NCBI GenBank assembly: GCA_001940725.1
Contig: MDVR01000132.1
Coordinates: 1-14,056 of the forward strand
Source of the DNA: Candidatus Heimdallarchaeota archaeon LC_2
Lineage (GTDB): Archaea > Asgardarchaeota > Heimdallarchaeia > Heimdallarchaeales > Kariarchaeaceae
Reading direction: 5' to 3'
Length of the DNA stretch: 14,056 bases
Position 1 is the stretch's first letter, and the number at the start of each line of letters is the position of its first letter. Below the pieces are notes generated by a model that saw nothing but the letters and a program-made list of their open reading frames with translations, was not told where the DNA came from and searched no databases. Position numbers and translations under genes: made by a program. Shown in pieces: positions 7,050 through 14,056 of this stretch.

Positions 7050-8036
7050 ATGAATTACATATCACTAACATTTGATGGTGTCAGCTGCCCAGGTTGTATA
7101 AATGCAATAGATCATCAAATTTCCAAATATGATGAGATCGAAATAACAAATATTTCTCAAAATTCTGGAGACACAATAATAGTAACAAAATTAAGTCGAG
7201 TATCAATTTTGGAAAAGTTGAAAGCATTTGAAGGATGTTGTGATGCATGTAATATTGAATTATCTACTATAGAAATAATGGATTCTAATGAAATAATTTC
7301 TGAGGAAAACAACAATAACTACGAGCTAATCAAAAAACAATACAGAATCGCACTTGAACGTGCCATAGATGGAATTGAAGTTTCATGCAGTGAAAATTGT
7401 GTCTGTAAAACAACTAATTTTGACAGATTAGAAGAATCTTCAATACCTAGTTTTGCATCTGTTTACGACTTATCCAATTACATCATGTCTTATGTTAAGG
7501 ATGAGATGAATTTAGTAGATTTCGGATCTGGTACAGGTCATGATGCTTTTCAAATTGCAAGAATTTATAAGAATGTAAACATAACAGGAATCGATTTAAC
7601 TCCGGAAATGGTCAATTTCGCTAATGAAAAATCAAAAGACCAATTATTGACAAATGTAATATTCATTGAGGGTAGTGACTTAGCAATAATTCCTCACAAA
7701 TCACAAGATTTGATTTACACAAATAATGTTTTCAATTTACTTCCAAATAAAAATAAGTTTATTCGGGATAGCTATCAAACACTCAAAGCAGGGGGATATT
7801 TGATTATAGCAGATGAATTTTCAAAAGTAGCACTTCCGTCCGAAATTGATAGTGATCCTGCATTTCGGTGTGGTGGAATTTCAGGTGCCCAATCAAAAGA
7901 TTTTATCGCTAATATCTGTACAAATGAAGGATTCAAGCAAAAGGACTTCCAAATTATTAATCAATACGAAATTGAATATAATAAAGTCAAATTCCCCCTA
8001 GAAACAGGAATTTTGGTACTCCAGAAGCAATATTAG
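7050..8036 (+). CDS. Fusion of HMA-like metal-binding domain and ArsM-like SAM methyltransferase
   Basis: This 328-residue protein has two parts. Residues 1-75 resemble a heavy-metal-associated domain (ferredoxin-like fold), with Cys13-Pro-Gly-Cys16 in the first loop and a second Cys group, Cys63-Cys64-x-x-Cys67. Residues 90-328 form a class I SAM methyltransferase: motif I VDFGSGTGHD at 156-165, the acidic end of strand 2 in GIDLTPEM at 180-187, and the post-strand segment LKAGGYLIIADEF at 245-257. The flanking features resemble arsenite methyltransferases: a tyrosine-bearing opening helix, a Cys-rich loop with Cys113, Cys117 and Cys119, and DPAFRCGGISGA with Cys274. The usual ArsM has Cys next to ISGA; here Cys is shifted and Gly takes that place, so the substrate may not be arsenite. 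The fused Cys domain could deliver a thiophilic metal or metalloid to the methyltransferase. Family of the catalytic domain: fairly sure. Substrate: inference. Confidence 0.78.
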   Translation: MNYISLTFDGVSCPGCINAIDHQISKYDEIEITNISQNSGDTIIVTKLSRVSILEKLKAFEGCCDACNIELSTIEIMDSNEIISEENNNNYELIKKQYRIALERAIDGIEVSCSENCVCKTTNFDRLEESSIPSFASVYDLSNYIMSYVKDEMNLVDFGSGTGHDAFQIARIYKNVNITGIDLTPEMVNFANEKSKDQLLTNVIFIEGSDLAIIPHKSQDLIYTNNVFNLLPNKNKFIRDSYQTLKAGGYLIIADEFSKVALPSEIDSDPAFRCGGISGAQSKDFIANICTNEGFKQKDFQIINQYEIEYNKVKFPLETGILVLQKQY

Positions 8037-8107
8037 GGAGTAAATATGGTTTCAATTATCCAGCCTTTATACCGATTTGAAACAAGACTATAATGGATGA
8101 ATTTGAT

Positions 8108-8129
8108 GTTTCCTTTTTAACCAAAAAAA
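8108..8129. terminator. Oppositely oriented T-tracts between convergent genes
   Basis: The convergent gap 8037-8174 holds a T-run at 8114-8118 on the plus strand and a run of seven T on the minus strand (A at 8123-8129). T-tracts are the usual archaeal termination signal, so each could end the gene facing it. No stem-loop was obvious. Confidence 0.35.
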
Positions 8130-8174
8130 GTATTCATTTTAAACAAGTTTCTTTTAGCCCCAGTATTTTTAATT

Positions 8175-8807
8175 TTAGTTTACTCGTTTAAAGAGGGTAT
8201 AGACGTATGGCCTTGTATCTCCACTAGGCATATTATACAGATAATCAAACGATTTTAATAACTTATAATCAGTACCTAAGAATTCACTAAGCGTTTCTGA
8301 AGAATACCTTTTTACATTTAAGCCACTACATTTTATAGCTCCATCCATAGCAAAGACTGCAATTATAACATATCCACCAACTTTGACTAGATTATTCATT
8401 AAATTTAGATATTGATCTTGTTGATGAGGTTCGGTAAGAAAATGTAAAACAGCCCTATCCTGCCAAAGTGCTACTTCATTGATATTGTTTAAACTGGATG
8501 GATTTGTGAGATCATCAACAATCCATGTTACAGATTTTTCATTATTACCAATTCGTTTTTTCAGAATTTTTATTGCTTCTTCACTGATATCTGAGGCAAT
8601 AATATTGGTATACTTCTCATCAAGTAATGAATCAATTAATGTTGTTGAACCACATCCTACAATTAGAATTGGACCTTCTTTATTCAAATTCAATTCTTTT
8701 ATAATGTCAAGTGATGGAACGGAAACTCCTTCATACCAACCTAACTTTGTAACTTCGTTCTTGGTATATGTATTATTCCAATGGATTTCAATGTCAATTT
8801 GACTCAT
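8175..8807 (-). CDS. Class I SAM-dependent methyltransferase, TPMT/METTL-like group
   Basis: This 210-residue cytosolic methyltransferase belongs to a widespread group related to thiopurine methyltransferase and eukaryotic METTL10/12-like proteins. Hallmarks are the opening HWNNTYTKNEVTKLGWYEG (9-27), a SAM-binding motif I ILIVGCGSTTL (47-57), Asp73 ending strand 2, VDD at 97-99, DRAVLHFLTEP (117-127), VKVGGYVIIAVFAMDG (141-156) and the conserved C160SGL followed by Arg167-Tyr168. All expected blocks are present and the length is normal. Relatives methylate thiol, selenium or tellurium compounds or protein lysines, and I cannot choose among these. It lies convergent to the HMA-ArsM-like gene and divergent from the TVP38-like gene. 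TTTAAAAA at 8830-8837, about 26 bases before the ATG, may be its TATA box. Confidence 0.82.
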   Translation of the reverse strand: MSQIDIEIHWNNTYTKNEVTKLGWYEGVSVPSLDIIKELNLNKEGPILIVGCGSTTLIDSLLDEKYTNIIASDISEEAIKILKKRIGNNEKSVTWIVDDLTNPSSLNNINEVALWQDRAVLHFLTEPHQQDQYLNLMNNLVKVGGYVIIAVFAMDGAIKCSGLNVKRYSSETLSEFLGTDYKLLKSFDYLYNMPSGDTRPYVYTLFKRVN

Positions 8808-8827
8808 AAAATTCCGAAAAATTTAAT

Positions 8828-8838
8828 CATTTAAAAAC
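8828..8838. promoter_or_regulatory. Possible shared TATA element of divergent genes
   Basis: The 48-base gap between the methyltransferase start (8807, minus) and the TVP38-like start (8856, plus) has a single good AT box, CATTTAAAAAC at 8828-8838. It is about 26 bases from the minus-strand start and 23 from the plus-strand start. It may serve one or both directions. Confidence 0.35.
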
Positions 8839-8855
8839 AATTTTTTAGGAGGGAA

Positions 8856-9557
8856 ATGAGATTTCATATTGGTTTTAAAGAGAAAAATGAAATCCAAAAT
8901 GAACATAACAAAAACAGTATTAAACATGGAAAATCACTTTATTTTATTATGGGAATTCCTGAATTGCTAGATGCGATTAATGAAATAAGCCAGTTTAGTT
9001 TAGCTATAGCTATAATTGGCACATTAACGCTTGCAGTATTTTTATTTGGATTTCCCAGAGAGTTAGTTATGATCTTTACAGGATTTCAATTTGGGATAAT
9101 TTTAGGGTCAATAATTACTCTCATTGGAATGTCTATTGGATTTACTCTTGGATATGTTTTAGGATATAGAGGTCGTTTAAGGGCTGAAAAACTTCAAACT
9201 CCAATTTATATTAAATATCAAAAACTATTAGAAAAAAAGGGTACAATTGCATTAGTGGCAATAAGATTGACGCCATTTAGCCCTCATGATACAATAAGTA
9301 TAATTTCTGGATTCATTCGAATTCCTCAAAAAATATATCTTTATGTTTCACTTATCGCATTTATCCCTTATGCACTGTTTTGGTCCTTCATTGGGAAAAA
9401 TTTCTTCGACCAAATTATTGGTTATATTCCAACTGATTACAATATGTCAATTTGGGTCTATGGGTTTATCTCGTTTATTTTGATTACAACTATTTTTGCT
9501 AAAGTATTCATTACTACCAAACACCCTGAGACTGAAATAGCATCTGTTGCGGCATAA
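8856..9557 (+). CDS. TVP38/TMEM64 family membrane protein (VTT domain)
   Basis: This integral membrane protein of the VTT (SNARE-associated, DedA-related) superfamily has up to 233 residues; some relatives act as lipid scramblases or transporters. Hydrophobic segments lie at about 46-65, 68-88, 90-105, 130-150, 161-180 and 198-218. The family's re-entrant motifs are visible: FGFPRELVMIFTGFQFG at 64-80 with GFTLGYVLGYRGR at 95-107, and RLTPFSPHDTISIISGF at 137-153. The start is uncertain. ATG 8856 follows an unusually strong AGGAGGG at 8847-8853, but only two bases separate them, tighter than normal. The alternative ATG 8949 has a TATA-like GTATTAAAC at 8917-8925, about 28 bases upstream, and would remove a 31-residue hydrophilic extension. 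It converges on the beta-lactamase-like gene with 11 bases between stops. Family confident, substrate unknown. Confidence 0.82.
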   Translation: MRFHIGFKEKNEIQNEHNKNSIKHGKSLYFIMGIPELLDAINEISQFSLAIAIIGTLTLAVFLFGFPRELVMIFTGFQFGIILGSIITLIGMSIGFTLGYVLGYRGRLRAEKLQTPIYIKYQKLLEKKGTIALVAIRLTPFSPHDTISIISGFIRIPQKIYLYVSLIAFIPYALFWSFIGKNFFDQIIGYIPTDYNMSIWVYGFISFILITTIFAKVFITTKHPETEIASVAA

Positions 9558-9568
9558 TGATCTTATTA

Positions 9569-10738
9569 TTATTCATAAAGAGCTTCGTACACTAGTTTTT
9601 CAAAATCTCTAAATATCTGAGAAGTATAAGGATAATGTTGAGCCAGTAAGATACCGATAGTTCTGCTTTTTGGGTCTACCCAATAATTTGTAGAAAAAGC
9701 ACCAGGCCAACCATGGCTCCCAACATTTTGCCCTATTGTCTTTTCACACTTTACACTGACTCCAAAACCAAATCCATTTCTTTTACTAAGTGGTCCCATT
9801 CTGGGTATTGAGCTTTTTAGGTAGTCAGCAGTCATAAGTGCGAGGGTTGCTGGTTTAATAAATTGAGTCCCATTTAATTTTCCATGATATAACAACATTT
9901 TTGCAAATTTCAAATAATCATTAGCTGTTGAAATCATACCATAACTACCAGAAACATATTTTGGTTTTTGTGACCAGTCTCTTCCATTAAAATAATTTTG
10001 TGATGAAACTTCTAAATCACTTGAGTTAATTGTATGAATGGCAGTGAAACGCTCTATGTCTTCTTTATTTTTAATATAGAATCCTGTATCTTTCATATTT
10101 AAAGGTAAAAGTAATTTCTCATAAATTAACTCATCTAAAGATTTTTGACTTATTTTTTCTAAAATGTATCCTAAAACGGTATGAGAATACCCATAAACCC
10201 ATTTTTCTCCGGGTTGATGCAACAAAGGTATTTTAAAATATTTATCTAAAATTACATCTTCAATTGACTCATTTTGGATTTTGTGAGATTCTTGATATAA
10301 TTTGGAAATTGGATGTTCCTTGTCTGGGGAAGCAGAAATACCAGAAGTATGAGTTAATAAATCTTTGAATGTTATATCTCGTTTTAGATCTTCTGTTATT
10401 ATTTTTCCATTTTCTTCTCGTACAAATACTTTCAAATCAGCGGCTTGCGGCACGTACTCTTTGATTGAGTCATCTAGAATAAATTTTCCTTCATCTAGTA
10501 ACATTAATGCAATTACTGATGTAATCGGTTTGGTCATTGATGCAACGTGAAATAATGAATCTCTCCGCATAGGGATTGAATTATTAAGATCCGTTACACC
10601 TAAATGTTTTGAATAAACGATTTTATCATTGTGATATACAATTGCAACTAATCCAGCTAACTTTTTGTCTGAAATATAATCTTCCAATGTTATGGATAAT
10701 TCATAAAAATCAAGTTCTTGGTGAATTGAATCATCCAT
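9569..10738 (-). CDS. Serine hydrolase of the class C beta-lactamase-like family
   Basis: This 389-residue enzyme has the penicillin-binding/beta-lactamase fold of the Beta-lactamase (PF00144) family, a group of esterases, peptidases and lactamases with an active-site Ser. The S-x-x-K motif is Ser67-Met-Thr-Lys70 in HVASMTKPITS. The second motif is Tyr184-Ser-His, in the place of Y-x-N. The third, usually K-T-G, is H342-G-W, common in the esterase-type members. The block FKDLLTHTSGI at 124-134 is also typical. No signal peptide or membrane segment is seen, so it is probably cytosolic, which argues against a role in a peptidoglycan-like wall. The substrate cannot be read from sequence; small-molecule ester or peptide hydrolysis is likeliest. 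TTTAAATAAAT around 10760-10770, about 27 bases before the ATG, looks like its TATA box and implies a leaderless message. Confidence 0.85.
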   Translation of the reverse strand: MDDSIHQELDFYELSITLEDYISDKKLAGLVAIVYHNDKIVYSKHLGVTDLNNSIPMRRDSLFHVASMTKPITSVIALMLLDEGKFILDDSIKEYVPQAADLKVFVREENGKIITEDLKRDITFKDLLTHTSGISASPDKEHPISKLYQESHKIQNESIEDVILDKYFKIPLLHQPGEKWVYGYSHTVLGYILEKISQKSLDELIYEKLLLPLNMKDTGFYIKNKEDIERFTAIHTINSSDLEVSSQNYFNGRDWSQKPKYVSGSYGMISTANDYLKFAKMLLYHGKLNGTQFIKPATLALMTADYLKSSIPRMGPLSKRNGFGFGVSVKCEKTIGQNVGSHGWPGAFSTNYWVDPKSRTIGILLAQHYPYTSQIFRDFEKLVYEALYE

Positions 10739-10759
10739 ATAATTCTAATTTATCTTGGG

Positions 10760-10770
10760 TTTAAATAAAT
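10760..10770 (-). promoter_or_regulatory. TATA box of the serine hydrolase gene
   Basis: Read on the minus strand this is ATTTATTTAAA, centred about 27 bases before ATG 10738. It lies between the hydrolase start and the 3' end of the tRNA gene, so the hydrolase has its own promoter rather than depending on the tRNA. Confidence 0.45.
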
Positions 10771-10808
10771 TATTTTGTTGGATGAATTTTAATTTAAATA
10801 AAAATAAA

Positions 10809-10892
10809 TGACGAGAAGGGGATTTGAACCCCTGCGTGCAAGCACAGTGGCTTTCGAGACCACCCCCTTGGACCAGACTTGGGTACCTCGCC
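10809..10892 (-). tRNA. tRNA-Ser (anticodon CGA)
   Basis: This class II tRNA reads codon UCG. On the minus strand it starts GGCGAGG, which pairs with TCTCGTC at the 3' end (5 Watson-Crick pairs and 2 G-U). It then has TA at positions 8-9, a D arm CCC...GGG enclosing AAG...GG, and an anticodon stem GTGGT/GCCAC around the 7-base loop CTCGAAA, giving anticodon CGA. A long variable arm GTGC-TT-GCAC follows, then the T arm AGGGG-TTCAAAT-CCCCT. No intron and no encoded CCA are seen. The base after the acceptor stem is A, whereas G73 is usual for serine tRNAs; this could reflect an unusual tRNA or a sequencing difference. The long variable arm and anticodon make serine the best call. The 204 bases beyond its 5' end (10893-11096) contain only AT-rich promoter-like sequence that I can recognise. 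Confidence 0.93.
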
Positions 10893-11096
10893 AAAATGTG
10901 CAGTTTCCTGCTTAATATCACTTAATTCATATTTTGATTTAAAACTTAAGATTTTTTACTGTAAATATCTATGAAATTTAGATTATCAAATTCGAGAAAA
11001 TTTTGTTATTTATTTATTTCTCCCTTAATTGGATTTTTATTAGTTTAAATACAATCTAACTCAAAAATATTAATAATTCTCCTTAATAGCTATAAT

Positions 11097-11984
11097 ATGA
11101 AACTAGGTAGACTTTCTGTGAATTTACTAGTACCATCATTTTTCTTAATTTCAATTGTAGGGATCATTCCATTATCGGTTGCAATTAGGAGATATCGAGA
11201 ATATAAAATAAATGAATATCTTTATTTTGTAGCTTTTTGGATATCAGGACTAATTGTTGGGGTTTTGACTGGAATAGAGAGATATTCTGATAATGTAGTT
11301 TATTGGCAAATCAGAGAGATATCCATTTTGATATTTTTTGCAACATTATATTTCCAATCTTTGCGTGTGATAAACTTTTCTTCTGTTTCAAAATATACTC
11401 AATTTGTTAAATTTGGAGCATTTTTTTTAATATTAGGAATTATCATTATTTTATTTTGGGACTTTATTGACGAAGATAATTCTACTGGAATCTTCAATCT
11501 ACCTGACACGCTATTTTTAAATGATATCGAAATTGGTCTAGTTATTAATAACAAAACGGTATACTCAACCTCATTCATATGGTTGCGGTTGTTATTTGGT
11601 TCCTTTGTATTTACAAGCTTTCTTTATGCATATTTTTCTGTAAATGTACCTACTCATAACCAAAGAGTGGCTAATGCACATTTATTATGGAAAATCTCAT
11701 CTGTTTCAGGATTATTGTTCAACCTCTCACAATGGTTACTAAGTTTAGTTAAAGGGTTCCCAGATTTACAGATGTTTTTTATGGTAATCCCGGTTATATG
11801 TATTGTTATAATTGTTGTATTCTATCCTGAAGGGTATTTGATTTCAAAACCTCAAATCTCTAGAATTTTAGACATTTATAATTTAGTAGAACAGACTACG
11901 GATAGTATTTTTGCAAAGATGCAACTAAATGAAACCGAACTTTATGATTATTTAATGTCAGCAAGAGATAAATTTCAAGATTAA
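11097..11984 (+). CDS. Seven-helix integral membrane protein of unknown function
   Basis: I do not recognise this 295-residue protein. Hydrophobicity suggests seven transmembrane helices at about 9-30, 41-61, 72-90, 104-121, 157-180, 196-216 and 223-243. A 35-residue polar loop (122-156) lies between helices 4 and 5, and a soluble tail of about 50 residues follows helix 7. The layout of a short N-terminus, seven helices and then a helical tail starting YPEGYLISKPQISRILDIYNLVEQ resembles membrane-sensor modules that in other proteins precede kinase or ligand-response domains, but no catalytic domain follows here. The tail is helical and rich in Glu, Asp and Lys and could bind a partner. No rhodopsin-type retinal Lys is evident in helix 7. 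The ATG at 11097 follows an AT-rich region with an AAATATTAAT box about 25 bases upstream. The MFS gene follows after 94 bases. Confidence 0.7.
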   Translation: MKLGRLSVNLLVPSFFLISIVGIIPLSVAIRRYREYKINEYLYFVAFWISGLIVGVLTGIERYSDNVVYWQIREISILIFFATLYFQSLRVINFSSVSKYTQFVKFGAFFLILGIIIILFWDFIDEDNSTGIFNLPDTLFLNDIEIGLVINNKTVYSTSFIWLRLLFGSFVFTSFLYAYFSVNVPTHNQRVANAHLLWKISSVSGLLFNLSQWLLSLVKGFPDLQMFFMVIPVICIVIIVVFYPEGYLISKPQISRILDIYNLVEQTTDSIFAKMQLNETELYDYLMSARDKFQD

Positions 11985-12078
11985 AAGCTGTGGTTAAAGT
12001 GAAAAAATACTATTTGAATAACTAGGATGCACTGTAAAATTGAAAAAAATTAAAATAACATATTTTTAATGTTTCTAC

Positions 12079-13422
12079 GTGGAAGAACATATCATTCCTA
12101 CAGATAAATCATTGAAATCCTACTGGTTCTTTATTAGTGGGCAACTTGTCTCACTATTTGGTTCATCTGTAGTTCAGTTTGCGATAATTTGGTGGTTAAC
12201 TGTCACAAGTAAAGCTGACCCGAATTATGAAAATAGAACAGGGACCATACTTGGACTTGCTAGTGTTGCTGGTTTTGCACCTTTCGTTATAACAAGTCTT
12301 TTTGCAGGAGTTTTAGTTGATAGATGGAATCGAAAACTAGTAATTGCCATTGCAGATGCTTTTCAAGCATTATTTACAGGAATCTTAATGATATTATTCT
12401 ATTATGATAAAGCGGAACTTGTATATGTGTTATTAATACTTGCAGTAAGATCTGTTGCACAAGGATTCCACAGCCCTGCGACTGCAGCTATTATTCCCTT
12501 ACTAGTTCCCAAAAACAAACTAACAAAGGTGAATTCGGTTGAAAATATTTTCAATAGTACCGTTAGTTTGATTGGTCCAATAGTGGGTGCTGTTTTGGTA
12601 GAGGTTATTGGGGTTGAAAATATGGCTGCAATCTTATGGATTGATATTATAACTTTCATAATAGCAGTATTTCCCGTTTTAATTATTTCAATTCCTGATA
12701 TTACAAAGAAAAAAAGGGAACAGAAAGAAAATTCATTTTCCTCAGAATTCAAAGAGGGGGTATCTTTCATCAAAAATCAAGATGGATTATTATCATTGCT
12801 CACTACATTCACAGTTCTAAACATAATGATTACGCCAGTCTTTGTTCTTCTCCCACTTGTGATAATTGATCCAAGCTTAATTAATGGCAATGCTTCAACA
12901 TTAGCAATATTCATGGTAATTACTCAGATAGGAGCCATAATCGGTGCCTTCAAACTCACAAAAGGGCAATTGTTTCATACTAATGCTAAAGGAGTTGCAT
13001 TTGGTCAAGCACTGTTGTACGTTGGTATGTTTACGATAATTGTCAGTTTAATCATGAGTAATGTCTATATATTATATTTGGGAGGATTTATAAACGGAAT
13101 TGGATTGCCAATATCTAATGTTCCCTCTCAAACAATTTGGCAATCTGTGGTTCCACCGGAGTTACAAGGTCGAGTCATGAGTGTTAGAATGGCAATTGCT
13201 TGGACGATGATTCCAGTTTCACAACTCGTAGGTGGAATTATATCTGATATTATTGGACCTATTAAATTATTTACAGGTGCTTTGTTCATCGGATTGTCAT
13301 TTCTGATTTTTGCTTGGTTCATGACGGGATTCTCTAGGGTTGAGATTACATTAGGACTGTCCGATCCTGTGCTTGACGAAAGGATTCCAGATAAGTCGGA
13401 TACTCCTTTATCTTCAAATTAA
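12079..13422 (+). CDS. Major facilitator superfamily exporter (DHA3/macrolide-efflux type)
   Basis: This proton-driven secondary transporter of 447 residues has about 12 hydrophobic segments. The features point to the DHA3 drug-efflux group: an opening SYWFFISGQLVSLFGSSV, motif A between helices 2 and 3 (GVLVDRWNRK with Asp81, Arg82, Arg85), the conserved region RSVAQGFHSPATAAIIP then LVPKNKLTKVNSVEN in helices 4-5, and a second-half VVPPELQGRVMSVR before a late helix. Substrate is unknown; relatives export macrolides or other amphiphiles. The start is GTG at 12079. The ATG at 12069 is in another frame and no in-frame ATG lies just upstream. An AT box near 12049-12059 would fit a leaderless start. 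The last 30 residues are polar and probably a cytosolic tail. It converges on the MgtE-like gene with 23 bases between stops. Confidence 0.88.
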   Translation: MEEHIIPTDKSLKSYWFFISGQLVSLFGSSVVQFAIIWWLTVTSKADPNYENRTGTILGLASVAGFAPFVITSLFAGVLVDRWNRKLVIAIADAFQALFTGILMILFYYDKAELVYVLLILAVRSVAQGFHSPATAAIIPLLVPKNKLTKVNSVENIFNSTVSLIGPIVGAVLVEVIGVENMAAILWIDIITFIIAVFPVLIISIPDITKKKREQKENSFSSEFKEGVSFIKNQDGLLSLLTTFTVLNIMITPVFVLLPLVIIDPSLINGNASTLAIFMVITQIGAIIGAFKLTKGQLFHTNAKGVAFGQALLYVGMFTIIVSLIMSNVYILYLGGFINGIGLPISNVPSQTIWQSVVPPELQGRVMSVRMAIAWTMIPVSQLVGGIISDIIGPIKLFTGALFIGLSFLIFAWFMTGFSRVEITLGLSDPVLDERIPDKSDTPLSSN

Positions 13423-13445
13423 ATGCGTTTCCATAATTAAAAATT

Positions 13446-14012
13446 TTAAAGTAAGAAAGTTTGAGTTAAGTAAATTAACAATAAAGTAGCAATCAAATCT
13501 CCTCCAGTCGTTGTAATTGGAGGTACAATATTATCCGGATCCAACTGACGAATTATTGTAAATCGAGTTAATAATGAGGCAATAATTATCAATATAATAA
13601 CTGATAAAACCCCAGAAATTAAAATAACAAACATGAATTTTAACCAAGGCTCATGGTTATTGAAAACTAACAAAGATACGAAATTACCCACTAAACTTAT
13701 GAAAATAAACCCAGTAGAAGCGACAGTTAAAATCGCTAAGGCATTTAACATATATAATCGGTATGGTCTAAAATTGTAATCGATATCACCCTTATATAAC
13801 ATTGTACTCAATCGAGCTGAGAATACATCGCTAATATCGCCTACAAGATGAATAAATGCTGGTAATATAATTACTATAACTGGGATCACTGTAATTAATG
13901 TTGTGAAAATATGTTCAAATGATGCCCCAGTTACCATAGATATAATTGTAACTCCAAACAATACAGGTAAGCTTTGCTTGACAATTCCTTTAATGGTGTA
14001 CCTGGAACTCAT
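13446..14012 (-). CDS. MgtE/SLC41-type divalent cation transporter domain, half-size protein
   Basis: This is a 188-residue membrane protein matching the C-terminal pore domain of MgtE magnesium transporters (SLC41-like), with about five hydrophobic segments (15-30, 35-55, 88-115, 125-149, 170-187). The signature is at the C-terminus: LDPDNIVPPITTTGGDLIATL at 157-177, where the Asp of the GGD element usually lines the ion path. A GDISDVFSARLST segment at 58-70 is the equivalent loop near helix 2. It lacks the N-terminal and CBS regulatory domains of bacterial MgtE, as do many archaeal versions, which may pair as dimers or with a second half encoded nearby. A GGTGAT upstream of ATG 14012 may be a ribosome site. 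A short frame ending at TAG (14023-14025, minus) runs to the window edge, so a co-transcribed upstream gene, possibly another half, may lie beyond. Confidence 0.82.
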   Translation of the reverse strand: MSSRYTIKGIVKQSLPVLFGVTIISMVTGASFEHIFTTLITVIPVIVIILPAFIHLVGDISDVFSARLSTMLYKGDIDYNFRPYRLYMLNALAILTVASTGFIFISLVGNFVSLLVFNNHEPWLKFMFVILISGVLSVIILIIIASLLTRFTIIRQLDPDNIVPPITTTGGDLIATLLLIYLTQTFLL

Positions 14013-14056
14013 TTAACATCACCTATAAGATTTGTATAATATTATCCACCGATTGC

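Noticed and set aside
9569..10738. A true antibiotic-resistance beta-lactamase.
   Set aside because: There is no signal peptide and the third motif is HGW rather than KTG, which fits the broader esterase/peptidase members of the fold.
12402..13322. Minus-strand open frames within the MFS transporter gene.
   Set aside because: They are antisense shadows of a clear transporter frame with no recognisable domain of their own.

Overview
The window looks like a low-G+C archaeal chromosome. The evidence is the archaeal end-resection pair NurA and HerA, TATA-like boxes about 25-30 bases before many start codons (which suggests leaderless mRNAs), few convincing Shine-Dalgarno sites, and a class II tRNA-Ser with no encoded CCA. 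The AT-rich base composition and gene repertoire would fit an Asgard-type lineage such as a Heimdallarchaeia relative. That placement is a guess and nothing here proves it.

Layout. (1) Bases 1-5230: the 3' end of pyrG (CTP synthase glutaminase domain), then nurA 4 bases later, then herA. A complete insertion sequence of about 1.77 kb with a DDE transposase on the minus strand lies between nurA and herA. A 14-bp direct repeat (TAAACGCAATTTCA) flanks it, so the original nurA-herA junction can be rebuilt: about 83 bases, with herA's own TATA box kept. (2) Bases 5260-8807: a sulfur/metalloid-flavoured block. It holds a sulfide:quinone-oxidoreductase-like flavoprotein (minus), divergent from a DsrE-like small sulfur protein (plus), then an unusual fusion of a heavy-metal-associated (HMA-like) Cys domain to an ArsM-like methyltransferase (plus), then a TPMT/METTL-type methyltransferase (minus). 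(3) Bases 8856-10738: a TVP38/TMEM64 (VTT domain) membrane protein and a convergent serine beta-lactamase-like hydrolase. (4) Bases 10809-10892: tRNA-Ser(CGA) on the minus strand, with an unusual A at the discriminator position. (5) Bases 11097-14012: an unrecognised seven-helix membrane protein, a DHA3-type major facilitator exporter, and on the minus strand a half-size MgtE/SLC41-type cation transporter domain.

How the genes may work together. NurA and HerA form the nuclease-helicase complex that resects DNA ends with Mre11-Rad50. Close linkage of pyrG and nurA suggests co-transcription. The SQR-like, DsrE-like, HMA-methyltransferase and TPMT-like genes could form a detoxification or sulfur-handling group, but most have separate promoters, so this is inferred from proximity and family knowledge only. 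No CRISPR array, prophage or replication origin was seen. The most noteworthy items are the insertion splitting the resection gene pair, the HMA-ArsM-like fusion and the A73 tRNA-Ser.
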